Shown: positions 47,832 to 56,815 of the stretch, one piece after another
Layout of the letters: every line of letters starts with the position of its first letter
Numbering within the stretch: position 1 is the first letter of the stretch
DNA from: Ectocarpus siliculosus
Taxonomy: Eukaryota > Sar > Phaeophyceae > Ectocarpales > Ectocarpaceae
Direction: 5' to 3'
DNA: 64,000 bases
Assembly (NCBI GenBank): GCA_000310025.1
Contig: FN647768.1
Coordinates: forward strand, 415,248-479,247
Position numbers and translations under genes: made by a program
The notes under the pieces: model-generated
Database searches by the model: none
What the model was told of the DNA's origin: nothing
Seen by the model: only the letters and a program-made list of their open reading frames with translations

Positions 47832-47843
47832 AGCCCACCCTGG
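47832..47843 (-). promoter_or_regulatory. Polypurine tract
   Basis: CCAGGGTGGGCT in element orientation, two bases upstream of the 3' LTR, is the same string as in the plus-strand element. 47844-48381 is the pol 3' non-coding region. Confidence 0.65.
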
Positions 47844-48381
47844 AGGTTCTCATACGCAGATACTATAAAACCTCGGAGTCTTGACAAGCAATTGCCGAGT
47901 CTCTAAATGAAAGTATCGAGGATGTGGAGCTCCACAACAGCACAATGCACCCTCCCACACCTCTCACTCGATGAGTCGCAAGACCATCGTTTGACTTCTA
48001 AAACGACAAAAAGACACAGACAGGAAGGAACTGACGGGGCTAAGAAAAGCCTACGACGACCGGAAGAAGGTCGGAACCAAAGAAAGGAAAACACAAAGAA
48101 GGAAGAAAAACAGAAAAGAAAAACAAAGGTCGTCAAAACGACAAAAAAGAAAGGATCACTGTAGGAACCACAACAAGACCGGTATCGTAAGAAAACGATC
48201 AGATACGCCATTCACGCAGTCGCCACGGCAGTGTAGAAGGGGCAACAATGGGCGCGAAACACCTACACCAAACGCTAAAGGCACAAAATAAAGCGAGGAG
48301 AAAGCGAAAACCAACCAAGGCTAAAAAGCAACCCAAACAACGCTGAAAACAACAGAAAGCCAAGACAACTAGCACGTCGTC

Positions 48382-51300
48382 TTAATGGGGGCGCGCCACG
48401 TTATCAGGCAACGAATCAGCCCCGGGGTCACCACGCGACATGTCGACGTTGCGAAGGATCCCCTTAAAAAGGGCACTACCGCTGTGAACTTGAAGGCACC
48501 AGGATCCGGAGACGGCGGTTTCAGCGGTGGAGTAGCGAACATCAGGAAGAGCGAGCTTGACAGGGCCAGGATCGTCCAAGAAGCGGACGACGTAGAAGTC
48601 GGACGGTAGAGGCGGTCCAGTAATCTTGCCCAACCACCAGAATCCATCGCGAGCTTTGTACCAGAAGAAGGCGCCGGCAGGTAGCGGAGTATTGGCGAAG
48701 CGACGGTCCCAAGTTGAACGAGAGACGAGCGAATAACCCGAAGGCAAAGCTCGCTCCCCTTTAGCGCGCGCCATCTCGCGGGTGGCCGCACCAATACGCA
48801 TCGCCGGATAGCGACGATTCGTTTGGCGATGTTGATCAGGCGAACCCGTCCAGTACCGGAGAATGTGGGGCTTGGAATGCTGGAGGTCCATCTCACGTTC
48901 CCAAGAAGGACGAAGAAGACCTTTCCAATGCGTTTGGTATAAAACAGCGATGGTGCCACCACGGCCACGAACAGACTGATGGCCACTAATGCGGTCAACC
49001 TCGAGACGTTCGACCGGAGTCGACACGTCGTCTTCCGTAACATGGTAGGGAGGAGATTTATTCACATAGGAGTTTAGCACATACGGTGTAAGGCCGGCAG
49101 GCAGGAACCGAGGCAAGTCTTCAGTGTCATGCGGATTAGCGCAAGGCTTGCAACGCGCAACTGACACACGGTTTTTCGAGTCCGGACCCGGCAGATCCGA
49201 TGGAAGGTCCAAATACAGTAATTTGGAAGCCAGAGGACAACCGTCGGGAGCGTCAGGACACGGACCCACGGCCAAGATCTTGAACGGACCAGTCCACAGG
49301 AAAGACAACTTAGCCTTGAGGACCTTGTCATCCGTGCCTGAACGAACACCTTGGCGAATGGTAGATTCGGTGTTGTACACCCAAACCCATCCACCGACGG
49401 TGTATGAGGGGACCTTGCGCAAAGCATCCGATAGGGCGGAGTTACGCCGCTCAATCCTCGAAACGGACAGGTTGTGCTGTTCGCGAACTAAATCGTAAGA
49501 ACGACGTTGGCGATCAGCAGCCAGATCGCAATACTCAAGTTGATCGCCATGCAAGCTTTGGTGGCCTCGAGCATATGGATGCTCAAAAACCGTCATCGGC
49601 ATGTGTGGCAGTCGGTTCATATGCACCTCGTTGGGCGCCAAACCAGTAGCGGCACTAACCGAATTGTTGTAGGCAAACTCAACGTGCGGCAAATGAATGT
49701 CCCAATCATCTTGCCTCTCATTGACGACCATAGCCAACATCTGAGCCATAGTGTGATTGACGCGCTCCACACCCCCATTGCCGTTGGGATGGTAAGAGCT
49801 GGTAGCCACTTTGCGTATAGCCAGACGGGCGTATACAGCCTGCGACAGTTTGGAACAAAACTGAGAGCCATTATCAGACAAGAGACTCAAAGGGCAACCC
49901 CATAAAGGGATATACCGATTGACAAGTACGTCAGCGGTGCCTTCGGCGGTGAATTCTGCAGCCGTAACCGCGTACATGTCAGCACGGCGGCTGAAACGGT
50001 CAGTGAAAAGCAGAATATATGTGTTTCCGCGCGGTGTCAACGGGAGGGGACCGAAATAATCGACGCTCACCGATACACCAGGGCCCGAAGGCAGCGGAAG
50101 GCACAAAGTAGGCCATCGAGGCGTTTGACGAGATGACTTGCGAGCTTGGCATCGCAAACAATGCCGTACCCACCACTTTGTGCAAACACTCATGCCAACC
50201 CACCAATAAAAACGTTCCAGCATGCTAAGCGTGCGAGCGGCACCGAGGTGGCAGGATGCATCAGCGTGACAGGCCTGCATGATCCACGGACGCATGAGCA
50301 TGGGAACATAAATCCTAATGGGTTCGTCGTTGAGAAGGCGAGCAGCACGCCCGCCAGGACGTGTGGTCGTAGACGACGGGGGCGCTGTTTGCTTGCGAAC
50401 AAGCAAGACCAAACCATCATCGTCAACATGTAACCGGCCTTTGTTAGACAGGTCACGAATCTCCGACAGAGGGGGTCGACGAGCGGACGGAAGATGATCC
50501 AGGAAATCCGGAGGGAGAGCCGAAGGCCGACCCAGAAGGATGAAACGAATAGCTGCATCACAAACAGGTTCGTTACGTTGCTCGCGAGCCCAATCAGCAT
50601 GCGAGAAACGTTCGACAGACGCCCGGAAGGCTAAATCTGCCGAGGAATGTAAAGCCGCCTCGATAGAAGAGGGGGCCGATTCCTGAGGCTCCGGCTGCAA
50701 TCCACCCGAAGGCAGAGTAGCAGCGGAAACCGAAGACGAAGGCGTATAAGTGGTCGAAACCAAATGCGTCGAAAATTCCGAAGAATCGGGAGCAGCAGAA
50801 GACTGCTGGGCAGGAGCAACCGAAGTCGCAGGATGCGTCGAAGACGCAAGATCCCTTCCACGAGCCAGAGGCGTATGGAGGTCTGGGATCGAAGTGTCAG
50901 CACCAGGAGCCGAAACCAACCTGGTCAAAACGGGGGGCGTAGTCGATGTTGATTGCGCTGGCGGGGAACGTCGAAACGATCGGGGCGAAGCGGAAATCCG
51001 AGTAGGAGAAGGCGGATCCTCGGAGAAACCATAATCCACGGGCGGGAGGGGCGTGCCTGCCACAACCGCCGTGCGACGGCGAGTTCGCGTGGAAATCAGT
51101 TGAGTAGGGTCGAGAGTCCGTCGTGATGCTGCAGGCGGCGAGACGGCCGACGAAGACTCGGGCTCGAGAGCCAAAATGTCCTCCACCGAAGAATGTAAGG
51201 AGCCAGACCAATCGAGGGTCCTGTCACTCAGGCGTCGTAACGAAGGAGACAACTCGCGGGAGTTGATGGACGGCCAGGGTGCGATGTTCCAGATGCCAGG

Positions 51301-52695
51301 CGGAGAAGAAAGGCCTGACGGCGAGAGACGTGGACCATGCCGACGGAAGTCGACAAAATCATCTGTAGAGGGGGCCAGCCCACCCAAGACCGAAGTCGGG
51401 GAAGTCGGGACGAGCCCACCCAAGCCAACACCCACGGCGCGATGGCCAGAAGGCGTAAGGCCACAAGAACGGATGAAGAATACGCTCTCCTCATCGTCAT
51501 CCGGTGTCAAACGACTGCGACCAGATCGGTCACATTCCGCCGCATCGATCGGAAGGCGAGAGAGGAAATCAGCGTTGCCATTTGCTGAACCCTTGCGGTA
51601 CTCGAGAGTGTAATTGTAGGCGGTAAGAAATTCAAGCCAACGCTGAACGCGGGCATTGTTCTCCCCCACCTTGGCAAAATGCTCAAGAGATTTGTGGTCG
51701 GTAAAAATGCGAAATTTCGTGCCCCACAAATAACCGCGGAGTCGTTTGATGCACCATACGATGCTACCCGCCTCGAGGTCGAGGGGAGTCCAATGACGTT
51801 CGGAGTCCAAAGTAGCTCGGCTGATGAAAACGATGGGCCGGATGGAGCCATCCGGCTGTTCTTGTTCGAGAGTCCCGCCGAACCCATCGCGACTAGCATC
51901 ACAGTAGAGGCGAAAAGGTCGCGAGCCGTCCGTAACGGCATCCCAGTCTGGATAAACCAAGACAGGAGGATTGGCCAACTCAGACAGCAGGACGCGAACA
52001 GCTTGCTCCATGGCAGGGGTGAAGGCAAACGTCGCCTGCTTCTTGAGAAGAGTGGTCAGAGGTCGAATTCGCGTGGCCATGTTGGGAAGGAACTTGCGGT
52101 AGTAGCTGAGGCCGCCGAGAAGAGAGCGAAGTTGTTTAACATCCTTTGGCATGGGCATTTGGGTGAGGGCCGCAACCTTGGCCCCGTTAGGCCGAACACC
52201 GTCCGGGGAGATGGTGTGGCCGAGGAAATCCGCTTCGGTAGCGCCAATGGTGGCCTTCGGTGGGGTGAGTTTCAAGTTGTGTGTGCGCAAGCGTTCAAAC
52301 AGAGCGCGCATGGTATCAACATGAGAAGCAGGGTTGTCGTCGAAAACGATCAAATCATCCAAGTACGATGCAACACCGTGGAGATTTTTGATGACTTCGT
52401 TGACCACCTTGCAAAACCACCCAGGGGCAGCAGAACTGCCCTGAGGCATCTTCAACCACTCAAAAAGCCCGGAAGACGTCACGAATGCCGTCAAAGGGAT
52501 TGTATCACGGTGAACCGTGATTTGGTGGAATGAAGACTTCATGTCGAAAAGGGAATAAATTCGCCCTTTCAACAACTTGTCCAAAGTATCATCAACTCGA
52601 GGAATCGGAAGCTGGCTCAAAGCACAGAGCTTGTTGAGCTTGCGATAGTTGACAGTGATGCGAACACCACCAGATTTCTTCGGTATGACTACCAA
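48382..52695 (-). CDS. Pol, main part: RT, RNase H, integrase, chromodomain, Tudor-like domain
   Basis: A 1437-residue frame with no stop, beginning inside RT. RT has PKKSGGVRITVNYRKLNKL at the start and YLDDLIVF at residues 111-114. RNase H (about 260-390) has LYCDAS, LDLEA and FTDHKSLEH. Integrase has the HHCC finger (HADASCHLGAAR, CLRCQARK), catalytic residues in VSVDYFGPLP, LSDNGSQF and VERVNH, and the GPY/F-like LWTGPFKIL. About residues 1232-1285 form a chromodomain (RISGHQSVRGRGG, THWKGLLRPSWEREMDL). About 1340-1400 (FFWYKARDGFWWLGKI, YVVRFLDDPG) resembles a Tudor/Agenet fold. The real N-terminus is upstream: related copies carry SPYSSPLVVIPKK here, and this copy has an extra A just before. 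Confidence 0.9.
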   Translation of the reverse strand: MVVIPKKSGGVRITVNYRKLNKLCALSQLPIPRVDDTLDKLLKGRIYSLFDMKSSFHQITVHRDTIPLTAFVTSSGLFEWLKMPQGSSAAPGWFCKVVNEVIKNLHGVASYLDDLIVFDDNPASHVDTMRALFERLRTHNLKLTPPKATIGATEADFLGHTISPDGVRPNGAKVAALTQMPMPKDVKQLRSLLGGLSYYRKFLPNMATRIRPLTTLLKKQATFAFTPAMEQAVRVLLSELANPPVLVYPDWDAVTDGSRPFRLYCDASRDGFGGTLEQEQPDGSIRPIVFISRATLDSERHWTPLDLEAGSIVWCIKRLRGYLWGTKFRIFTDHKSLEHFAKVGENNARVQRWLEFLTAYNYTLEYRKGSANGNADFLSRLPIDAAECDRSGRSRLTPDDDEESVFFIRSCGLTPSGHRAVGVGLGGLVPTSPTSVLGGLAPSTDDFVDFRRHGPRLSPSGLSSPPGIWNIAPWPSINSRELSPSLRRLSDRTLDWSGSLHSSVEDILALEPESSSAVSPPAASRRTLDPTQLISTRTRRRTAVVAGTPLPPVDYGFSEDPPSPTRISASPRSFRRSPPAQSTSTTPPVLTRLVSAPGADTSIPDLHTPLARGRDLASSTHPATSVAPAQQSSAAPDSSEFSTHLVSTTYTPSSSVSAATLPSGGLQPEPQESAPSSIEAALHSSADLAFRASVERFSHADWAREQRNEPVCDAAIRFILLGRPSALPPDFLDHLPSARRPPLSEIRDLSNKGRLHVDDDGLVLLVRKQTAPPSSTTTRPGGRAARLLNDEPIRIYVPMLMRPWIMQACHADASCHLGAARTLSMLERFYWWVGMSVCTKWWVRHCLRCQARKSSRQTPRWPTLCLPLPSGPGVSVSVDYFGPLPLTPRGNTYILLFTDRFSRRADMYAVTAAEFTAEGTADVLVNRYIPLWGCPLSLLSDNGSQFCSKLSQAVYARLAIRKVATSSYHPNGNGGVERVNHTMAQMLAMVVNERQDDWDIHLPHVEFAYNNSVSAATGLAPNEVHMNRLPHMPMTVFEHPYARGHQSLHGDQLEYCDLAADRQRRSYDLVREQHNLSVSRIERRNSALSDALRKVPSYTVGGWVWVYNTESTIRQGVRSGTDDKVLKAKLSFLWTGPFKILAVGPCPDAPDGCPLASKLLYLDLPSDLPGPDSKNRVSVARCKPCANPHDTEDLPRFLPAGLTPYVLNSYVNKSPPYHVTEDDVSTPVERLEVDRISGHQSVRGRGGTIAVLYQTHWKGLLRPSWEREMDLQHSKPHILRYWTGSPDQHRQTNRRYPAMRIGAATREMARAKGERALPSGYSLVSRSTWDRRFANTPLPAGAFFWYKARDGFWWLGKITGPPLPSDFYVVRFLDDPGPVKLALPDVRYSTAETAVSGSWCLQVHSGSALFKGILRNVDMSRGDPGADSLPDNVARPH

Positions 52696-55600
52696 AGGAC
52701 TTCGAGTAGGGCGAGGTCGAATGTTGGATCAGACCAGCCGCAAAGATATTGATCAAGGATCGCGTCAACTTGTTTCGCCACCGGGGGGTTAACGCGGTAT
52801 GGACGAGACGTGACGGGTGCACTGCCCGGAGGAACTGTAAGCTTGAAAGGAAAAAGCGAACAAGATCCAAAGTCGGTGGGGGAACTCGAGAAGACATCAT
52901 GATAGTCGCACAGGACGTTACCAAGCTGAGTGATGACATCCGGAGTCCAACCCGGACCATGGAGATCAAAAGAAATCTCCCGGAGATGGCAGGGGAGCTT
53001 ATCCCATACGTGGGAGAAAAACTCTGACGTTGTTCAGACGTCAACCGCTCGAGAAGAGCAGGCGGAGGCGACGAAAGAGAAGCACTGGCAGAACCAGGGT
53101 CCTCTTTGCCGCTTTGCGACGGCGTGGGTCGCTCATGCAAATTATACACGAAGGGGTCATCAATGCGATGCGTGGCAGACGAATCAATGCCATCTGTCGA
53201 AACAGGACCCGGAACCCAGCTGCCCGAAGCAGTGGTGGGATCTTGAGCCGCAGGTTGAAGACCATCGCTCAAACTGTGGCGAGACACAGCACTGAGAGGC
53301 ACGCGAAGAAGGGGAGCCGAAGCTGTACCCAGAACGTCGCCTGGTTCGAGTGAAGAGATACCCGCGAGCGGGAGTCGTTGGCAACCATTTTGCACAAAGT
53401 GTTCCTCGGAAGAAAACATAGCACATTGTGGAAGCATATCCACGAGATAGTTACCCACGAGGGCTGGAGAGCCATCGCTGCGTACCAAATTAACCGGAAC
53501 AAGGCTATGTTCAGGGTGAAGTTGGACGGAATGTTTTCCAGCATAGCGAAGCTGGTAGTTACCATCTGTGGAAGACAAATCGTGAGCAAATGCGGTGGCA
53601 CCGCAACTGCTATGCTGAGCCAGGGTAAGCTCACCAAAAACACGGTCACCAGGGCGTTTGGCACGCAAAGTGCGGTAAGAGCGGTCGCTAAACCGCATCC
53701 AACTGTCTCTCCCAAGGAGCACGTCATGATGCATAACACCATCGGGAACAACGTACGCCCAAACAGCGAGAGAGGAAGTAGGAAGGTGCTTGCGAAGAAA
53801 CTGCACGCTCAAACGGACAATAGTCGAAGTTTGAAGTGGAGCAGATTCGCCGAAACCTCCCCAACAGCGAGGTTGGGTTTGTTTCTCAGACAACGACGAA
53901 GCTGCCGAAGCGGCTTTCATGGATTCCCACGCAGATGCACTAATAAAAGACTGCGGGGAACCCGTGTCTAAAAGAGCAACACATCCAAACTGAACAGAAG
54001 CTGAACCACTGTGAGTGAGGATTTGGGTGGTGAAAGAGTCATCATCGATGGTAACAACACCATCAACCAAATCCGGACCTTGCTCAGGAAGCAAAGAAGA
54101 GGAAGAGGATGGCTGAGGGCACCCGGAAGACACGGCCCAAACAGCGGTGTCATGATCCGATGGAACATTCGCAGCGTATTGTGAAAACGACGCGAATCGT
54201 TCAGTCGACGGAGGGGTTGAGGCCATCCGAAGACGCTGGTGTGTAGAAGGGCTAACTTCATAAACCGCGTTATGTTGAGACGACGTCGAAACGTGGTCGT
54301 TGAGGGGCAGCAAACGAGAGCTGCGCTCGGGCGGCGGGGCATTGCATCGCAAAAGACTGCGTACTCGTTGAAGGGCATTGCCCAACAAATTGAGGCCACG
54401 CCATCGAGAGGTGGATAGAGCGTCGGGATCATCGGCTTGAAGGCCAATGCCCCAAATACGGTCGTAGGGACTAGCTTCGGCAAGGATTTTGTCGCCAGAT
54501 CCGAGAAGATGCTCGCGCAACTCGGAGTTTTGACTAATTTTTGCGTAAGAGCCAGTGAGCACAATATTTTCGCGCTCCTGTTCCCAAAGTGATGGGTCGA
54601 AACCACGGACACCTCGGCCAAACTTCTTGTGTAAGGCAGGATCGGACACGCGCATGATGTTTTGTAAAGCGCAATGGTCTTCGAAAAGACGAGCTTTTTC
54701 CGCAGCGAAAAACTGCTCAGCACACGAGTATACCACTCCATCGACCACAAAAGTCGACGGGGTCCATTGGGAAAAGGGAGAGGGGGGCTGCCAAAAGAAG
54801 ACCATATCAGGAGTACAATACTCGTTAGATGGGTCGAAGACAGCGGGAACTGCAGGAGTCGAAACACCTGGAGTGCGGTCAGCCGAAGCTGAGGTTGCAG
54901 CCGAAGCTGATGTAGTCGAAGCGGAGGCAGCCGAAACGCCCGCATTGTAATTTACGGCGTGAACGTCCATGGGGACGGTCTCGGACATGCCAGAGACCGG
55001 CGAAGAATCGGCCGGAGCCGGATTGGTCGCAATAATTGGGCCAGCGACATGACGTTGGGTGCGCCCCAATTCTAAACCTGAAGAAACGCCTCGTAAGGTG
55101 TCATTCAACAGGTTGCTTTCGCTAGAAACGGCCGCCAAGGCCGGGTCGGTTAAAGAACCAAACCGGGCGTGGTGCTCCTGGCCATTCCCTGACAAGGTAG
55201 GCGAGACCGCCGGCTGTTCGGAGGTCACTCCGGGAGGGTCCTCCCGAAGCGGTGGTGTCAACACTGTCGACGTCGGTCGCGGCGGCCTGGTATCGGGCGC
55301 CGTGGGGCGAGCGTGCGTCGGAAGGGATGGAGCGTCCGAAGACGATCCATGGTCGAAATATCTCGTGGCGGAATCTGATGATGTTCGGCGGTCAGGACCA
55401 AGAGAACAACGCGATTCGAAGCCAGGCGAATTTGACCCTGTAACTTGCCGGTCGGAACCAGTCAAGTTAGCTACCGGTGCAACAATCGAGGGCGAACCCT
55501 CAACGGAAGCGAGCACAGACGAGTTGAGCGTATCCGAAGATTCACCCGAGGTAACCAATTCAGGCGATTCCTCTTCAATCGTCCAAAGCGCATGGCTACG

Positions 55601-56125
55601 GCCGGTCTGATCTGCAGACGACGGGGGGAGCGAACGAGCGGTGCCCGACAAACGAGCGGTACTCGATGGCCCCGAAGGTCCTACGGTTCTGTTCCCGCAC
55701 CTCAAGACAGCACTCGCGCCAGACTGGTTAATTTCTGACGGAGCGCCAGCCCGAAGAGGCAGAGACGCAGAGGTGGCAGATGATAAGTGCGATGTAGAAG
55801 GTGGGACGAGAGCATTTGTCTGGATACCGACCTGATCGACACTGGGGGAAACAACGGGTACCGAAGTATGGTTGTTATTGTGCGGCACCGAAGTACCAGA
55901 AGGGATAACATTCACCGAAGTGTGGTTATCGTTGCGTAGGACCGAAGTGCTAGAGGCAACAGTGTGTGACGGCGCGACAGATACCGAAGTATTGTCGTTG
56001 TTGCATAAAACCGAAGTATTAGGGGCAACAGAGCGTGACACACGAGCGTCTTGTGATGAACGAGATGAGGTCCCCGAAGATGCTGAAGGCGGTCCGGGGG
56101 AAGTAGGCGAACCACCACCGATGAG
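52592..56125 (-). CDS. Pol, N-terminal part: NADAR and aspartic protease
   Basis: The frame continues directly from the UGA at 56126-56128 (first Met at 56041). About 400 Ser/Thr-rich residues, with repeated SVAP/TSVLRNDNHTSV phrases, precede NADAR (54352-54815). The protease follows with LLDTGSPQSF (DTG near 53970) and LLLGRDSWMRF (near 53710). Near 53034 a T5 run replaces what should be T6, and the next 300 bases (including SCSLFPF-like RT N-terminus) are in the neighbouring frame. An extra T near 52752 returns to this frame and an extra A near 52701 moves into the main Pol frame. As it stands the polyprotein is interrupted before RT. Confidence 0.85.
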   Translation of the reverse strand, partial: LIGGGSPTSPGPPSASSGTSSRSSQDARVSRSVAPNTSVLCNNDNTSVSVAPSHTVASSTSVLRNDNHTSVNVIPSGTSVPHNNNHTSVPVVSPSVDQVGIQTNALVPPSTSHLSSATSASLPLRAGAPSEINQSGASAVLRCGNRTVGPSGPSSTARLSGTARSLPPSSADQTGRSHALWTIEEESPELVTSGESSDTLNSSVLASVEGSPSIVAPVANLTGSDRQVTGSNSPGFESRCSLGPDRRTSSDSATRYFDHGSSSDAPSLPTHARPTAPDTRPPRPTSTVLTPPLREDPPGVTSEQPAVSPTLSGNGQEHHARFGSLTDPALAAVSSESNLLNDTLRGVSSGLELGRTQRHVAGPIIATNPAPADSSPVSGMSETVPMDVHAVNYNAGVSAASASTTSASAATSASADRTPGVSTPAVPAVFDPSNEYCTPDMVFFWQPPSPFSQWTPSTFVVDGVVYSCAEQFFAAEKARLFEDHCALQNIMRVSDPALHKKFGRGVRGFDPSLWEQERENIVLTGSYAKISQNSELREHLLGSGDKILAEASPYDRIWGIGLQADDPDALSTSRWRGLNLLGNALQRVRSLLRCNAPPPERSSRLLPLNDHVSTSSQHNAVYEVSPSTHQRLRMASTPPSTERFASFSQYAANVPSDHDTAVWAVSSGCPQPSSSSSLLPEQGPDLVDGVVTIDDDSFTTQILTHSGSASVQFGCVALLDTGSPQSFISASAWESMKAASAASSLSEKQTQPRCWGGFGESAPLQTSTIVRLSVQFLRKHLPTSSLAVWAYVVPDGVMHHDVLLGRDSWMRFSDRSYRTLRAKRPGDRVFGELTLAQHSSCGATAFAHDLSSTDGNYQLRYAGKHSVQLHPEHSLVPVNLVRSDGSPALVGNYLVDMLPQCAMFSSEEHFVQNGCQRLPLAGISSLEPGDVLGTASAPLLRVPLSAVSRHSLSDGLQPAAQDPTTASGSWVPGPVSTDGIDSSATHRIDDPFVYNLHERPTPSQSGKEDPGSASASLSSPPPALLERLTSEQRQSFSPTYGISSPAISGRFLLISMVRVGLRMSSLSLVTSCATIMMSSRVPPPTLDLVRFFLSSLQFLRAVHPSRLVHTALTPRWRNKLTRSLINIFAAGLIQHSTSPYSKSFGSHTEEIWWCSHHCQLSQAQQALCFEPASDSSS
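54352..54815 (-). other. NADAR (YbiA/DUF1768-like) domain in Gypsy Pol, intact frame
   Basis: About 155 residues at roughly positions 408-565 after the first Met. Motifs in order: VFFWQPPSPFSQWTPSTF, CAEQFFAAEKARLF, KFGRGVRGFD, SYAKISQN, LLGSGDKILAEASPYD, IWGIGLQ and WRGLNLLGNALQRVRSLL. All family landmarks are kept, including the glutamate in EQ, the AEKA box and WGIG. About half the residues differ from the plus-strand element's domain, with changes mainly outside the motifs. Confidence 0.93.
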
Positions 56126-56128
56126 TCA
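56126..56128 (-). promoter_or_regulatory. In-frame UGA between nucleocapsid and Pol, possible readthrough codon
   Basis: The frame is open before (RSRSG) and after (LIGGGSPTSPG) the single TGA, with the next codon CTC. The plus-strand element has TGA-CAC in the same place and the relic keeps TGACTC. UGA followed by C is the leakiest stop context. Readthrough itself is inference. Confidence 0.55.
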
Positions 56129-56815
56129 TCCACTGCGAGAACGACCACCATGTTGGAAGTTGCCAGGTTGACGGGCATTGTGATTGGTCGAAACCATAAT
56201 GCCAGACGAAGGACCGGTGTGTGCATGTGTTTGAGGTTGATAGAGGGACAGAGCACCAGTGTGGTTGGTGTTGACCGAAGGGTGTTGCTGAGGGTGAGAG
56301 TTACCGGCAGAATTTCCTGGGGCATACCCACCGTTGTGCGATTGTGGCTGATGAGTGTGAGGGGAACTACCACCGTCGGAACGGCGATTCCCAGCGTGGT
56401 TTCGACGCTGAGAGGACGAAGAGGAAGAGCGCTGGAGGCGTCTACCCTGATTGTTTTGGCGGTTGTCCGCACTTTTTCGTCGAAAAGACCGCATACGGCC
56501 TTGCCAACGTCTAAAAGCAGCAGAATCGTCATTGAGGAGACCCAACTCAGGGTTCAACAACCCACTAGAATTCGTGAACGGTGCAACGCATTGCTTCATG
56601 GAATGGTCTTCACCCGAGCAGTTCAGACAGCGATTCCTGTTTTCGCGGAAGGCTTGCGAACGAGCCTCTTGTGTCAACAAAGGAGTCCACAAAAAAGGAT
56701 CCTCCGTGTTGCGAAAGCTAGAAGTGAGAGCGTATACATCAGACCAATCGGCTTGCGAAGCAGGCCAAGAATTATAGTTGCGTGTGAAAGGGTCAGCATC
56801 GTGCGAATGTACTGG
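56129..56815 (-). CDS. Gag nucleocapsid segment with CCHC zinc knuckle
   Basis: It is in the same frame as Gag and Pol, separated from the Gag body by TAG (56816-56818). CLNCSGEDHSMKQC fits C-x2-C-x4-H-x4-C. A basic and Ser/Asn/His-rich tail follows (RRKSADNRQNNQGRR, SSSSSSQRRNHAG), suited to RNA binding. Compared with the relic there is one extra base just after the TAG, so the stop may come from a local indel and not be a designed boundary. Confidence 0.75.

Noticed and set aside
47903-48211. Hydrophobic minus-strand ORF after Pol in the Gypsy element, env-like at first sight
   Set aside because: It comes from pyrimidine-rich DNA on this strand. It is not conserved as a protein in the relic and has no signal peptide, cysteine pattern or splice site that would support an envelope gene.
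52690-53040. Programmed ribosomal frameshift between protease and RT
   Set aside because: Three separate one-base changes are needed, two of them cancelling out, and the relic has the plain lengths at two of the sites. Decay or sequence error is simpler.
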